Counted from the first letter of the stretch, positions 32,531 to 43,144 are shown. The stretch is 64,000 nt of DNA from an uncultured Bacteroidales bacterium (GCA_944322585.1 CALUPB010000004.1:1-64000), one strand, 5' to 3'. Notes: generated by a model from the sequence alone, not told the origin. Numbers and translations: made by a program.

Positions 32531-33745
32531 TTATAATATCCGATAAAGGACAATGTCGCCCGGTTCCACGACAATGCTTCCTGACACCGCCTCGGCCATG
32601 TTGCCCTGTTTGTCTATCCTCATTGCCCGCGAAGAAAAGGAAATATCCAGAGTCATCCGTGCCCTGTAGTCCCTGTTGACAATCGCAATATAGGTATTTC
32701 CGTCTTTCACGACCCTTGACACGACCGCTCCCCCGTCAGGGGTTGAAAGGGACGAAATTCCTTCAGGCATTGAAGAAAGCGCTTTCGTCCCGTAAGGGAT
32801 CTCCCTGCCGGTATGCCATACATCAGTCACGTCAGCTCCGAGGAAATAAGGAGAGAGGGCCTGGAGTTCTGTATTGACAGTCTTCACCCTGTCGTAGACC
32901 TGAGTCGGACCGCTTTGGTAGACACCCCACCATGTGAAATACTGGAACCCCTGCGCCCCATAGGCAAGGTTGCTGAACATCTGGAGCCGCAGTTCAGCCA
33001 CAGTAGGAATAGGATAGAGGACATCATCGAGCTGATGCGACAGGGCAAGGGCGAATGCCCAGAAAGGTATGTTCTTCGACCTTGCCACACGGCGTATATC
33101 CTCGAGATTCTTGTACCAGTACGGTCTCAGGGACGATACACCGTCCTGTTCTATCACAGGGTAATAGTCGAAGGAAAGGAATCTGACCGGCACTTCGGAA
33201 TAGAACCGGAGGACTTTGGACATGTAGCCGTCTATCTCCCCCCAGGCCCAGTTGGGATACAGGTTGATATAGCACGGATGGACATTGTCCACTGCCGCAA
33301 TGTTCTCCACTATCTCGGAAAGAACGGAAAATTCCGAGACTTCCGGCTCATCCTCGATATGGTAGGCAAACAGGGCAGGATGATCCTTCATCATGCCGGC
33401 CGCATTCCGCGTGTCGGTCATCAGGGCATCGCCTTTCACGATAAGCTTTACTCCTGCTGCTTCAGCCTTGTCAAGAGCCAGCATGACATCATCCATGGAT
33501 GAAAACCATCCGAGATAGATATTGGCTCCGCACTCTTTCATCGGACCGAACTTGCTGTCCATGTCCGCCAGATCGATACCGGTCCAGGCCACAATCGGGA
33601 ACTGTCCGTCCACAGTAAGCCCCGTCAGGTCTGCGGGACTTCCTCCTGACGGCTCCCGTCCGTCAGGGTCTTTCTCACAAGCCGCCGCTATAATGGCGGC
33701 GGCCGGTAGGAAAGACAGTATTTTCAGGATACTGTTCATAATCAA
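32531..33745 (-). CDS. TIM-barrel glycosidase-like lipoprotein B
   Basis: The 404-residue protein has a lipobox at AAAC (C23) and a barrel with IVAWTGIDLADMD, AYHIEDEPEVSEF (candidate acid Glu133), YINLYPNWAWG, FLSFDYYPV, PFWAFALALSHQ and GAQGFQYFTWWG, followed by a beta-sandwich-like C-terminus ending IVLYRIL. It resembles clan GH-A enzymes but matches no family I can name. It is a clear paralogue of lipoprotein A at 35224-36417. The pair with the glycan-binding gene upstream forms one of two repeated modules. Confidence 0.7.
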   Translation of the reverse strand: MIMNSILKILSFLPAAAIIAAACEKDPDGREPSGGSPADLTGLTVDGQFPIVAWTGIDLADMDSKFGPMKECGANIYLGWFSSMDDVMLALDKAEAAGVKLIVKGDALMTDTRNAAGMMKDHPALFAYHIEDEPEVSEFSVLSEIVENIAAVDNVHPCYINLYPNWAWGEIDGYMSKVLRFYSEVPVRFLSFDYYPVIEQDGVSSLRPYWYKNLEDIRRVARSKNIPFWAFALALSHQLDDVLYPIPTVAELRLQMFSNLAYGAQGFQYFTWWGVYQSGPTQVYDRVKTVNTELQALSPYFLGADVTDVWHTGREIPYGTKALSSMPEGISSLSTPDGGAVVSRVVKDGNTYIAIVNRDYRARMTLDISFSSRAMRIDKQGNMAEAVSGSIVVEPGDIVLYRIL

Positions 33746-33754
33746 AACAACTTC

Positions 33755-35125
33755 TTATTCTACCGAAATCGCAGGGACGGTCCCGGTATATCTGTCAAGG
33801 GATGCCTCTGAAGTACTGCTGTTGAAACGGAGCATGTAGAGACCTTCGGAGAATGACGGTCCGGCATTGCCGTAATTACCGTCCACCTTGCCTGTATCCG
33901 GATCAGCCTCCATAGGGGAAATCACGAGAGTCCCGGGAGTCAGAGAAATCCAAGGATTGACTTCGTTGGCCCATGCGGCTGCTGTCGCATAAAGCTTTAT
34001 GCCGAAATTGTCCTTAAGATATATGAGAAGTCTCCAATTGTCCTCATCTTCCTTTACCAATGACATACCGGATGTACTGTTCTCGGCATTGAAGGATGCC
34101 GCAAACCAGTTTATCGGATGTCCGTCGACATACGGCGACATAGGCAAGGATCCGTTCTCCCCTGTCAGCCACATCGACGACAGGTCGTTCCACTGGTATT
34201 TCAGCACAAGCCAATTGACATCAGACAGATAATAGACCTCGAAATTCTCCTTTGTCTGGCCCGTATATCTGGCCCTGTTGCCGTCAACATCCGCAAAACG
34301 GTCTCCCTGGAGCTGCATCCCGTCCGGATAATTCAGGAATTCCACTTCGCAGTCCTGGACAAACGCCTGGTTCCAGTATACTTTATAAGGAGAGTCCTCA
34401 GCCATTGTATTCAAATCCAGAGTCACGGTATGGTTGACCATCTTGAAGACCTCCCCGGTAAACACGTCAAAGCCTATCCATTTCAGTCCGTATTCAGACG
34501 CCGGAGTTTCAAGATCCTCCCACACATCTCCCGAAGGATCGACGGCACCGCCGGTCACGGCAGACGCCACTGAGAATGACATCCCGATTCCTGAAATGTC
34601 GTCAGAGGTGCGGTACCGGCCCCTGACGGAAGTAGCTGCCATCTCATATGTATTTCCGACATTGTCTACGAGATAAAGCCTGTCTGGAAGATCAGGCACG
34701 GTAATCTGCACATTTTCCTCCTGCGAGAGAGTCTTCTCCGCATACATCCCGTCCGTGTTGGTGACTTTCAGCGTGACGGCGGGATAGAAATCTTCCGTGA
34801 TTGTCACAGGGCTTACCGCCAGTTCAAGGTCTTCATCTATGACAGCGGATGTGCCGGAAAGTTCTCCTGAAGCAGAAGCCACAAGCTCTGTCCCCTGCCT
34901 CACTTCAAGAGTCCATGTACCGAGCTCACTGTCAGATACGGACACATTCGCGACAAAGGTCACCGGAGTACCGGCTTCTACAGCAGTCTCCCCTTCAGGC
35001 CCTCTCAATGAGGCCGACTCCACTACAGGAGCCTTCGGTTCGGGGTTCGGTTCTGCCGCATCCTTCTTGCATGAAAGGGAAAGAAGCAATGCGGAAATCA
35101 TCAGAATTGAATTGAAATAACGCAT
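33755..35125 (-). CDS. surface glycan-binding lipoprotein (SusE/F-position) B
   Basis: The 456-residue protein has a lipoprotein signal (LISALLLS-type start, LSLSC at about residue 19), then an Ig-like domain (VEAGTPVTFVANVSVSD) and beta-rich domains with RLYLVDNVGNTYEM and WLTGENGSLPMSPYV and a C-terminal FSEGLYMLRFNSS. Position after susCD and the layout fit outer-membrane glycan-binding proteins. It parallels the protein at 36425-37840 in domain order and in segments such as YLVDNVGNTYE / YIVDSDGTVLE. The glycan is unknown. Confidence 0.7.
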   Translation of the reverse strand: MRYFNSILMISALLLSLSCKKDAAEPNPEPKAPVVESASLRGPEGETAVEAGTPVTFVANVSVSDSELGTWTLEVRQGTELVASASGELSGTSAVIDEDLELAVSPVTITEDFYPAVTLKVTNTDGMYAEKTLSQEENVQITVPDLPDRLYLVDNVGNTYEMAATSVRGRYRTSDDISGIGMSFSVASAVTGGAVDPSGDVWEDLETPASEYGLKWIGFDVFTGEVFKMVNHTVTLDLNTMAEDSPYKVYWNQAFVQDCEVEFLNYPDGMQLQGDRFADVDGNRARYTGQTKENFEVYYLSDVNWLVLKYQWNDLSSMWLTGENGSLPMSPYVDGHPINWFAASFNAENSTSGMSLVKEDEDNWRLLIYLKDNFGIKLYATAAAWANEVNPWISLTPGTLVISPMEADPDTGKVDGNYGNAGPSFSEGLYMLRFNSSTSEASLDRYTGTVPAISVE

Positions 35126-35223
35126 AACATTTAGTTTTAGTGGTATGATTTATTATCTTTTATACTTGTTCAGATCATGGCTGAACTACAGGAGTATTTT
35201 GGTTGATAAGCATATAGTATCAA

Positions 35224-36417
35224 TCAACGGCTCTTCCCGAGGTCGAACACGGCGATATTTCCGGCGGTAAGGGTCACCGGCCGCCCGTCATACCGGCCGA
35301 CGCCTTCAGGTGTGAAAAGCCTGACTTTCCGGGTAAAGGATATGTCCAGAACGGCATCGTGTTCACAGTCGCGGTTCTGGATCGCAAGATAGATGTGTCC
35401 TCCATTGGAAACCAGAGATATGACACCGCCTTCACCGCTGACCGACAGAGACTCCACTGCTGGATGAGGCATTGCCTCCAGCCTCCGTGTGTGGGAAGGG
35501 ACAGTGTCTCCCGTATGCCATACGCCTTCCACGCTGCAGCCGAGAAATACAGGGGAATATGCCTTTATCTCCCCATTGACTTCCTTTACAATGTCATAGA
35601 CCGGAGTCCTCTCCGACGTCCCGCTGTCATACAGCCCTCCTGCCGTGAAATACTGTATGGCCTGCGCCCCGTAAAGAAGGTCGCTGAACACCTGCAGCCT
35701 CAAATGCCCGGGAGTCGGGACAGGATAGAAAGCCGGAGGGGACGGGGCCCCGAGATGGTGGGAGGATGTCAGTGCGAATGCCCAGAACGGTTTGCCGTGC
35801 CTGCGGGCCATGGCGGAAAATACTTCAAGATTCCTGTACCATGTCGGACGTATCTGGATTTCCCCGTCTTTTTCCGTCACCGGATACTGGTCGAAAGAAT
35901 AGAAGGGCACATCCACCTGCGATGCAAATGCTTCAATATTGTCTGCATAGTCATCCTGCCCCCAGGCCCAGTCCGGATAAAGATTGACATACGGCGGGTG
36001 CTCCACGTCAAGGGACCGCACCTGCCGGACCAGCTCTGCTATCCACCGGATATCCGACAGCTCCGGTTCATCCTTGATATGCCACGCCACGAGTGCCTTG
36101 GCGTCTTTCAGCATCGCGACTGCCGTCCCCGTTGAATCCCTGATTCCCGGAAACCCGGGAATCAGGCCTATGCCGGCATCCCCGGCCGCCTTCAGGGCAA
36201 CTCTGGCCTCCCCGCTGTCTCCATACAGACCGAGGTGACAGTCCACACCGCATGCCTTCAGCATGGGAAAAATCTCTTCCGACATGTCCGCCGGGACACC
36301 TGCCCAGGTGATGACGGGAATTGTCTCCCGTTCCGTCTCCTGAATGCATCCCGAGAAGGCCGTCACCTGAAGTACAGCCAAAAGGACATATACCTTATTA
36401 TAAACATGGTGTTTCAT
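35224..36417 (-). CDS. TIM-barrel glycosidase-like lipoprotein A
   Basis: With the start at 36417 the protein has 397 residues, lipobox FSGC (C24), then VITWAGVPADMSE, VAWHIKDEPELSD (candidate acid Glu117), YVNLYPDWAWG, FYSFDQYPV, PFWAFALTSSHH and GAQAIQYFTAGG, with a beta-rich C-terminus ending NIAVFDLG. The order and spacing of these motifs equal lipoprotein B. Catalysis is inferred. The start 36417 is chosen because it gives the lipoprotein signal; an upstream in-frame ATG would bury it. Confidence 0.7.
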   Translation of the reverse strand: MKHHVYNKVYVLLAVLQVTAFSGCIQETERETIPVITWAGVPADMSEEIFPMLKACGVDCHLGLYGDSGEARVALKAAGDAGIGLIPGFPGIRDSTGTAVAMLKDAKALVAWHIKDEPELSDIRWIAELVRQVRSLDVEHPPYVNLYPDWAWGQDDYADNIEAFASQVDVPFYSFDQYPVTEKDGEIQIRPTWYRNLEVFSAMARRHGKPFWAFALTSSHHLGAPSPPAFYPVPTPGHLRLQVFSDLLYGAQAIQYFTAGGLYDSGTSERTPVYDIVKEVNGEIKAYSPVFLGCSVEGVWHTGDTVPSHTRRLEAMPHPAVESLSVSGEGGVISLVSNGGHIYLAIQNRDCEHDAVLDISFTRKVRLFTPEGVGRYDGRPVTLTAGNIAVFDLGKSR

Positions 36418-36424
36418 AGCAATG

Positions 36425-37840
36425 TCAGAGAGAACAGTATTCGAGGGAAATCTCCGCCGTAGAGCCGGTGCCGGAACCCGTATCCCCTTCACTTGTCAGA
36501 TGGACCTTGAGCATATATACACCCGGAGTGAAGGATGTGCCCTGCATGATGTAAACACCGTCATCCGTGATGGTGCCTATATCCGGTGTAAGGGATTCGA
36601 GACTGACGAGTGTGGCCCATGCGACCCAACGGTACAGCTGCAGGGCGAAACCGTCTTTGAGGTAAAGCATGATACTGAAATCACCGTTATCGTCCTTGAC
36701 AGCGGAAAGTGAGGCGAACCTCACCTTGCCGTCTCCGGCAAAATAGTTCAGTTCGTTGGCTGTATCATCGTTTCCGAGCGGGAAACATGACTTGGTCCCG
36801 GTTATCCAGAGCTGACCGGATGTGTTGTTTATGGCATAATTCACTATCATCCAGTTGTCAGGCACGTCATACCAGATGCTCCAGTTCTGGGTGTGTCCGG
36901 TCCACTTTGCAGTCGTCTCATCCAGTATCTCGAACCTGTCCGGCTGGAGCATGGCTGACAGGTCCCCGAACCCGGAGAACACAACCTCGCAGTCCCTCAC
37001 CAGCCGGATATTCTCCATCGAGAGATAGCTCACCCCGCTCTCCTCCACTGAAGCCATGGATGACCTGTCCACAGTCACCGTATAGTCAACCAATCTGTCA
37101 AGTTCGAAGGACCAAATGTCAAATCCCATGCTCTTGAATCCGTAGCCTGAGGAATCAGGGGTTCTTACAGGGTCACCGCCTTCCTGGACGATGACAAGCG
37201 CACCGTCTTCACCGCTTCCCCAGACAAAGCCGGAAAAGTCAGGGGCTGTCCCTGCCGTTTTCTCGGCTATCCAGAACGATTCCCCGAGTTCCGCAAGTTC
37301 TTCCGAGGAAGTGGAATAGACATATTCATCCGTTCCTTTGGACAGTTCCAGAACAGTACCGTCGCTGTCCACTATATACAGGTTCTGCGGCGCTTCTGGC
37401 CTGACTACCATTACATTGTTCTCCCGTGCGACCCTGACTGTGCTCTCCCCGTTCTCTATATTCCTGACTGTCAGGCTGACTTCAGGATAGAAATCCCCTG
37501 CATCGAGATAGGCGGCGAAAGGCATCACGAAATCCACGTCGATTACAGCATTGTTTCCCTCTATGGCGGCATTCTGCCTGTACACCACATTCTCTCCATA
37601 GCTTACTTCCAGAGTATAGTCTGAAAGCGCATTGTATTCGTCGCTGACCTCAGCATGGAAATTGACTTCGGATCCGGCGACTACGGAACCGGTCCCGGCG
37701 GAGACGACAGGGTTTCCGATGATCGGACGGGAAGCCCATTCCGGCCAGGTCACATCCTTGTCGACCTTCTCCTCACACGATGCGAGGCACAGGGCCGGCA
37801 ATACCATTATAATATATAGCAATATCTTTTTCATTCTCAT
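36425..37840 (-). CDS. surface glycan-binding lipoprotein (SusE/F-position) A
   Basis: The 471-residue protein has a lipoprotein signal ending LASC (about residue 22), an Ig-like domain (VVAGSEVNFHAEVSDEYNAL) and beta-rich domains containing NLYIVDSDGTVLELS, WITGTKSCFPLG and GVYMLKVHLTSEG. It is 117 nt downstream of susD. It probably sits on the cell surface and presents the substrate to SusC/SusD. Met3 is an alternative start. Confidence 0.7.
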   Translation of the reverse strand: MRMKKILLYIIMVLPALCLASCEEKVDKDVTWPEWASRPIIGNPVVSAGTGSVVAGSEVNFHAEVSDEYNALSDYTLEVSYGENVVYRQNAAIEGNNAVIDVDFVMPFAAYLDAGDFYPEVSLTVRNIENGESTVRVARENNVMVVRPEAPQNLYIVDSDGTVLELSKGTDEYVYSTSSEELAELGESFWIAEKTAGTAPDFSGFVWGSGEDGALVIVQEGGDPVRTPDSSGYGFKSMGFDIWSFELDRLVDYTVTVDRSSMASVEESGVSYLSMENIRLVRDCEVVFSGFGDLSAMLQPDRFEILDETTAKWTGHTQNWSIWYDVPDNWMIVNYAINNTSGQLWITGTKSCFPLGNDDTANELNYFAGDGKVRFASLSAVKDDNGDFSIMLYLKDGFALQLYRWVAWATLVSLESLTPDIGTITDDGVYIMQGTSFTPGVYMLKVHLTSEGDTGSGTGSTAEISLEYCSL

Positions 37841-37957
37841 TCGGTTTCTTGGAAACCGCCGGATTTCCGACAGGATTCCGGACAGTTTCCTGTATTAACA
37901 TATTCCGATAAACCGGGGGTATTGTGGAGATGAATTCGTCCTCCCGGCAACATGGAG

Positions 37958-39649
37958 TCATTCCACGGAAGCCGCCAAGGCAAGATCTTCCTCCCAGCCT
38001 TCGCGCGACCAGGTCTGTACAAGCTCTTTCCCGAGATTGGCCGCTTCGTCCACCGCATAGTTAGGGACAGGCATATACTGGTGTGTCGGCACCTTTCCCT
38101 TTATGGCCTTGCAACGCCGGGCATATTGATTGAACCGGATAAGGTCTATCTTCCTCATTCCCTCGAACCAGAATTCATGTCCCCTCTCTTCAAGCAGGGC
38201 ATCAAGAAAAGCCTCTGCCGAAGCCGTCCTGTCGGCAGACAAGCCCTCCAGTCCGGCCCTCGCCCTGACCTCGTTTACGGCAGCCACAGCCGCAGATGAC
38301 GGAGCGGCGCCTGAAAGCCTCACATCAGCCTCAGCATACATCAGAAGCACGTCTGCCCACCGCGCAAGCGGGAAATCATTTCCGAAGCATGGTGCAGTAG
38401 CGGTCTCTGCCGGATATTTGTAAGGTATATATCCGTCCCATTCGGCTCTGGCTCCTATATCCTCCGGCCCCCACCATTCTCCTCCGGTGGTATAATAGGT
38501 CGTGATGATGCTCTCCTGCCTGAGGTCATATCCTTCCCCACCTTCGTTCACCGGAGTCTTGCTGAAAGAGTCATAGAATTTCGGGGCAATGTTGAATGTC
38601 ATGCCCCAGCCCGGCCCGACCGTTGCAAAAGGTGTAGGATCCCCGAGATCGTCTTCCTTTGCACAATTATTCGGAGTCGACAGCATCACGAACGGATTCA
38701 TACCCCCTTCCTTGGCATTTCCGGTCGATGAAGGGTCGCAGCTGATGGCCGCTATTATCTCGCAGTTGAAGTCATTTGCCTCCCTGAACATCTCCCTGTA
38801 CGGGTTGTCCCCGGATCTGAAAAGGGAATATTTTCCCGTATTCAGTTCATTGTACATGTCTATCGCCTTCCGGTAATATCCCTCCATGTGATATCCCTCG
38901 TTAAGGCAATGACGCATCAGCATCACCCTTGCGAAATCCCTTGTAAAGCGTCCTTTCTCGGCCTGGCTTTCAGGAGCATATCTTGCAGCAAAGTCGAAAT
39001 CGTCGTATATCCAGCGCGTAATGTCGTCGAGAGAAGGCCGCACGGCATTGTTGAGGGCGTCCGAATTCTCCACATCCTCCGTATTCACGACAAGAGGCAC
39101 CGGACCGTACACATGGAAGAGATTGTACATGTGGAGTCCGCGGCAAAGTCTCGCCTCCGCCAGTATCTCCTGCTTCCTCTCTTCGGAAATCCTGTCCGCA
39201 GGGGCTTCGGATATGGACTTTATCACGTCAGTGAAACGTGTCACTTCACGTGTCTTGGGATAATTGTTGGGTCTGGTATCCTCGAGCACATCCCGTGTAT
39301 AGTAGATGCACATCGAATAATTCGCCTCTGAAAGCTGTCTGTAATTGATATCCCATACCCCGTTTATCCACGGAGCCTCCACGTCTGATGTGGTGTCGAA
39401 CATCTTCAGCACCCCTCCTGCCGGAATGTACCACGGATGCTGGTTGCCTCCCGATGCGTACAGGGAATACGTCCATGTGTTCACGAACGGCACATAGCAG
39501 GACATCATCAGGGATACGAAGTCATCCTCGGAAACCGGGAAGTTCTGCGAAGTCAGGACACCATATATCTTGGGGTCGAAATTCTTCTCGCAACCCTGAC
39601 CGGAAAGCAGCACCGCCGCTAAAGAAACTATGGTTATGATCTTTTTCAT
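37958..39649 (-). CDS. SusD/RagB-family outer-membrane lipoprotein
   Basis: The 563-residue protein has a lipobox (VLLSGQGC, C20), helical TPR-like SusD regions (AEARLCRGLHMYNLFHVYGP, VMLMRHCLNEGYHMEGYYRK) and the C-terminal SusD signature WADVLLMYAEADVRL, AAVAAVNEVRARAGL, LLEERGHEFWFEGMRKIDLI. SusD forms the lid on the SusC transporter and binds glycan. It starts 8 nt after the susC stop. Confidence 0.95.
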   Translation of the reverse strand: MKKIITIVSLAAVLLSGQGCEKNFDPKIYGVLTSQNFPVSEDDFVSLMMSCYVPFVNTWTYSLYASGGNQHPWYIPAGGVLKMFDTTSDVEAPWINGVWDINYRQLSEANYSMCIYYTRDVLEDTRPNNYPKTREVTRFTDVIKSISEAPADRISEERKQEILAEARLCRGLHMYNLFHVYGPVPLVVNTEDVENSDALNNAVRPSLDDITRWIYDDFDFAARYAPESQAEKGRFTRDFARVMLMRHCLNEGYHMEGYYRKAIDMYNELNTGKYSLFRSGDNPYREMFREANDFNCEIIAAISCDPSSTGNAKEGGMNPFVMLSTPNNCAKEDDLGDPTPFATVGPGWGMTFNIAPKFYDSFSKTPVNEGGEGYDLRQESIITTYYTTGGEWWGPEDIGARAEWDGYIPYKYPAETATAPCFGNDFPLARWADVLLMYAEADVRLSGAAPSSAAVAAVNEVRARAGLEGLSADRTASAEAFLDALLEERGHEFWFEGMRKIDLIRFNQYARRCKAIKGKVPTHQYMPVPNYAVDEAANLGKELVQTWSREGWEEDLALAASVE

Positions 39650-39657
39650 TGCATGTC

Positions 39658-42600
39658 CTATTTAAAGTTGAACTTGGCCCCTATCGTATAGCTCCTTATC
39701 ATAGGATATCCTGCCGGCGACGAGCTGTTGCCGATGTATATTTCAGGGTCGACTCCGGAGAATTTCGAGAAGGTGAACGGATTCTGGAAATCCACATATA
39801 TCCTGATGCTCCCGACCCTCTTGGAAAGGACATTGCCGAGCAGACTGCCATCGAGGTTATAACCGAGGGTTATGTTCCTTACCCTCACGAACGAAGCGTC
39901 CTGCCTGCCGAGGTCCCATCCCGCATTTCCGGGAAGAGGATCACTCTTGCTGGTGGCAATTCCCGCCAGAGTGCCCTCGGTATTGGTCTGGGAATTCCAG
40001 ATCAGGTAGGCAAACTGGTTGGAATTCTGTGGAGGGCTGTAGGCAAGGGAACTTGCATTCGCCCACTGGAAAGCATAATTGTACTTCGTGGCCCCGAACT
40101 GTCCGTACAGGAATATGTCGAGATCGAAATTCTTGTAAGTGAATGTATTGCCGAAACCTATGCTTATCTTCGGCAGCACATCGTCCATGTATATGTCATT
40201 GATGTCTATCACGCCGTCGCTGTTGCGGTCTTCGATGATAGGATAGCCCGGCATCTGGGAATTCGCCCCGAGACTGAGCTGGGATTCCGGCATATTGGAC
40301 CTGTCGGCATTGATTATTCCCGTGACATGATAGAAATAATTGGCATTCATCGGTTCGCGTTCCCTTATCTGGTACTCCTGATAATCATAGTTTTCCGTCC
40401 TTTCGACCCAATACATGTTGTAATGGGTAAGGGTAAGCATGGAAGACCAGGTGAAGCCGTCGGCAGTCCTGACATTGACGGAATTCAGGGCTACATCCAC
40501 TCCGGAACGGTAATAATGCCCGTAATTGACAGGTCTCATCCCGACCATGCTCAGCGGCTCTCCGGGAGCTTCTCCGAGAAGGTCAGTGACATCATTGCGG
40601 AACACGTCTATGCTGCCCCAGAAACGGTTCTTGAAAAGATAGAAGTCAATGCCCACATTCTTCATTATCGTCTTCTCCCACGTCACGTCCGGGTAGTCCG
40701 TGCCGGACTTCACATACGGGATATAGTTGACGGTATTGTTGTCGAACTTGACATATGACGGAGCCATCGTATACAATCCGTACAGAGACGTCCCGAGATT
40801 GTCCCTTCCGGTCACTCCGTAACTCGCCCTGACTTTAAGGAGATCAAGCCATGTCAGGCTACGCATGAACTTCTCGTTCGATAGTTTCCAGGCCAGGGAT
40901 ACGGAAGGGAACCATGCGTATTTCTTGGAAGGGAAGAACTTGTCAGTCCCGTCCCTCCTGACCGAAGCGGAAACCACATATCTGTCCAGCAGATCGACTG
41001 AAACCCTTCCGAACTGGGAACGCTTCTCATTCGCCCATTTCGAAGAAGTCGGTGTGAAAGGACCTTCGGCAGCCGCTATGTTGTCGTTGGCATTTCTGAA
41101 ATCCACATCGAGACCGTCCCCGGACTGATTGTAGACACCCATTCCCAAGACTGCCTCCACATCCGCGATGCCGGCGAACTTCTGCTTGTACATCAGCATC
41201 CCTTCTATGGTCTGGTCATCACGGGAAGCCTCGCCGATATGTCCCCTGGAAACGCCTGCCACCTCATACCACATCATGGTGGTCGGGATATAGAGTGAGC
41301 GCTTCGAATGCTCCCTGTTCAGTCCGTACACTCCGCGAAGCGTCAGTATATCCTTGTAAAGTCTGATATCGGCGGAAATGTTGGTATACCATCCGGACGA
41401 CCTGGTGTTGTCGCTGTACAGCTGCATCTCGGCAGGATTGGCCGTAGAACGGTACCGCATATAGTTGCCTTCCGCATCGTAGACCTGATAGTTCGGAGGG
41501 AACATCAGGGCAGACTGCAGGGCGTCCTTCCCCACTCCTCCGGCACCTCCGCCGTCGGCATTCGAGTTGACATAGTCGTTGGAATTGATATTGAGTATCG
41601 CCGTCACATTCATGAACGGGAATATCTGTGCGCTGACATTCGTCCTGAGGGTGTACCGCTTCATTCTCGAATTGATGACGGTTCCCACCTGGTCGTAATA
41701 GTTGGCTCCTATATAATACCGCACATATCTGGAACCTCCGGTTATGGATACTGAATGGTTGTTTATGCTTCCCGGACGGAGGATATAGTCCAGCCAGTCC
41801 GTATCCGTAGCACTTGCAATCTGGTCAGGATAGAAGACCGGAGACCATCCCCCGTCATACGGGGCACTTCCGTACGGCTGCATACCGTGATTGAGAAGAT
41901 AGCTCTCCTTGCTGAATACATTGGCGAAATTCATGTATTCGTATGAAGACAGAGGCTGGAGATATTCATAGTTCCTGACAAAGGAATAATTGGTCTCCAC
42001 AGTCACCCTCGGGGCGCCTTCCGAACCTTTCTTGGTCGTGATGAGAATGACTCCGTTGGCCGCATTGATTCCATAGATGGCGGCCGAAGCGTCCTTCAGG
42101 ACCTCGATGGACTCTATATCCCCCGGATTCAGTCCTGCAAGTCCTGCCCTGTTGATGGAATTCGGAGTCTCGATGGTGCCATGTCCCACCTCCAGAGAGC
42201 TTTCAGGCATCATTATGCCGTCCACGATATAGATAGGGGTGCCTCCTCCCCTGATCGAAATGTCGACATTTCCTCCCGGCTGGGTACTGCTGATGTTGGC
42301 CCTGAGTCCGGCAGCCTGTCCCATAAGGAGCTGGGACACATTGCTGGATGCCGCCTGGGAGATACGGTCCGGCTTGACTGTAGCCACTGACGTTGTGAGG
42401 TTTTTCCTCAACGTCGTACCGTAACCTACCGCCACCGCCTCCTCCAGCATTTCATGGTTCTCGTCAAGGACTATATCCACATTGGCAATGCTTCCTACCC
42501 TGTATTCTTCAGTCACATACCCGAGAGAAGAAAACACGAGGACATCGCCCTTATGCACGGAAATGGAGAATCTTCCGTCGAGGTCCGTCACTACACCGGT

Positions 42601-43011
42601 CATCGTGCCCTTGATCATGGCCGAAGCACCGATTACAGGCTGGCCTGCCCTGTCCTTTACCGTTCCTGACAATCGGACCGGAGTCCTGTCTCCGGAAAGA
42701 GATGCCGGAGTGACGACAATCTTGTCTTCTACAAGCGTGTACTGCAGTCCGGCCTTGGAAAGTTCGGAAGACAGCAGCCGGGACAGCTGCATGTCCCTGA
42801 CCTCCACATTCACGGCAGGCTTTCCTTCCAGTTCAGAATCCCTGTAGGAAAAACTGTAGGAAGTCTGCTCCTCGATAGCTCTGAAAAGTTCTTTCAGCGA
42901 AGCGTCCCGGAGAGTGATACTGACCCTCACATCCTGGGCAAACAGAGGCAGCGACAGGAAAAGGAGGACAAGCACAGTCAACGGGAGCCGTTGGGAAAAG
43001 TACTGTTTCAT
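39658..43011 (-). CDS. SusC/RagA-family TonB-linked transporter with STN domain
   Basis: The 1,117-residue protein has a signal peptide, an STN domain (about 25-105: VSITLRDASLKELFRAIEEQ), a carboxypeptidase-like repeat (LSGTVKDRAGQPVIGASAMI), a plug (VAVGYGTTLRKNLTTSVATV, IRGGGTPIYIVDGIMM) and a 22-strand barrel ending YTIGAKFNFK. The STN domain marks it as a transducer signalling to a FecR anti-sigma factor, which lies directly upstream. It imports oligosaccharide into the periplasm. Confidence 0.96.
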   Translation of the reverse strand: MKQYFSQRLPLTVLVLLFLSLPLFAQDVRVSITLRDASLKELFRAIEEQTSYSFSYRDSELEGKPAVNVEVRDMQLSRLLSSELSKAGLQYTLVEDKIVVTPASLSGDRTPVRLSGTVKDRAGQPVIGASAMIKGTMTGVVTDLDGRFSISVHKGDVLVFSSLGYVTEEYRVGSIANVDIVLDENHEMLEEAVAVGYGTTLRKNLTTSVATVKPDRISQAASSNVSQLLMGQAAGLRANISSTQPGGNVDISIRGGGTPIYIVDGIMMPESSLEVGHGTIETPNSINRAGLAGLNPGDIESIEVLKDASAAIYGINAANGVILITTKKGSEGAPRVTVETNYSFVRNYEYLQPLSSYEYMNFANVFSKESYLLNHGMQPYGSAPYDGGWSPVFYPDQIASATDTDWLDYILRPGSINNHSVSITGGSRYVRYYIGANYYDQVGTVINSRMKRYTLRTNVSAQIFPFMNVTAILNINSNDYVNSNADGGGAGGVGKDALQSALMFPPNYQVYDAEGNYMRYRSTANPAEMQLYSDNTRSSGWYTNISADIRLYKDILTLRGVYGLNREHSKRSLYIPTTMMWYEVAGVSRGHIGEASRDDQTIEGMLMYKQKFAGIADVEAVLGMGVYNQSGDGLDVDFRNANDNIAAAEGPFTPTSSKWANEKRSQFGRVSVDLLDRYVVSASVRRDGTDKFFPSKKYAWFPSVSLAWKLSNEKFMRSLTWLDLLKVRASYGVTGRDNLGTSLYGLYTMAPSYVKFDNNTVNYIPYVKSGTDYPDVTWEKTIMKNVGIDFYLFKNRFWGSIDVFRNDVTDLLGEAPGEPLSMVGMRPVNYGHYYRSGVDVALNSVNVRTADGFTWSSMLTLTHYNMYWVERTENYDYQEYQIREREPMNANYFYHVTGIINADRSNMPESQLSLGANSQMPGYPIIEDRNSDGVIDINDIYMDDVLPKISIGFGNTFTYKNFDLDIFLYGQFGATKYNYAFQWANASSLAYSPPQNSNQFAYLIWNSQTNTEGTLAGIATSKSDPLPGNAGWDLGRQDASFVRVRNITLGYNLDGSLLGNVLSKRVGSIRIYVDFQNPFTFSKFSGVDPEIYIGNSSSPAGYPMIRSYTIGAKFNFK

Positions 43012-43144
43012 GATGGTTATTAATTCGTTATAAGTGGTTATTATTGTCTGTCGGTCTGAAGTTGCCGGCAGTGTGCCAATCCCGGATTTTCAAATTCATT
43101 CATGACATCATCCATACGAGACCAGCTTGGCGTCGGGTTCACCC

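Noticed and set aside
39649-40758. 369-residue open frame opposite susC
   Set aside because: Shadow frame of the SusC barrel; no domain and no promoter.
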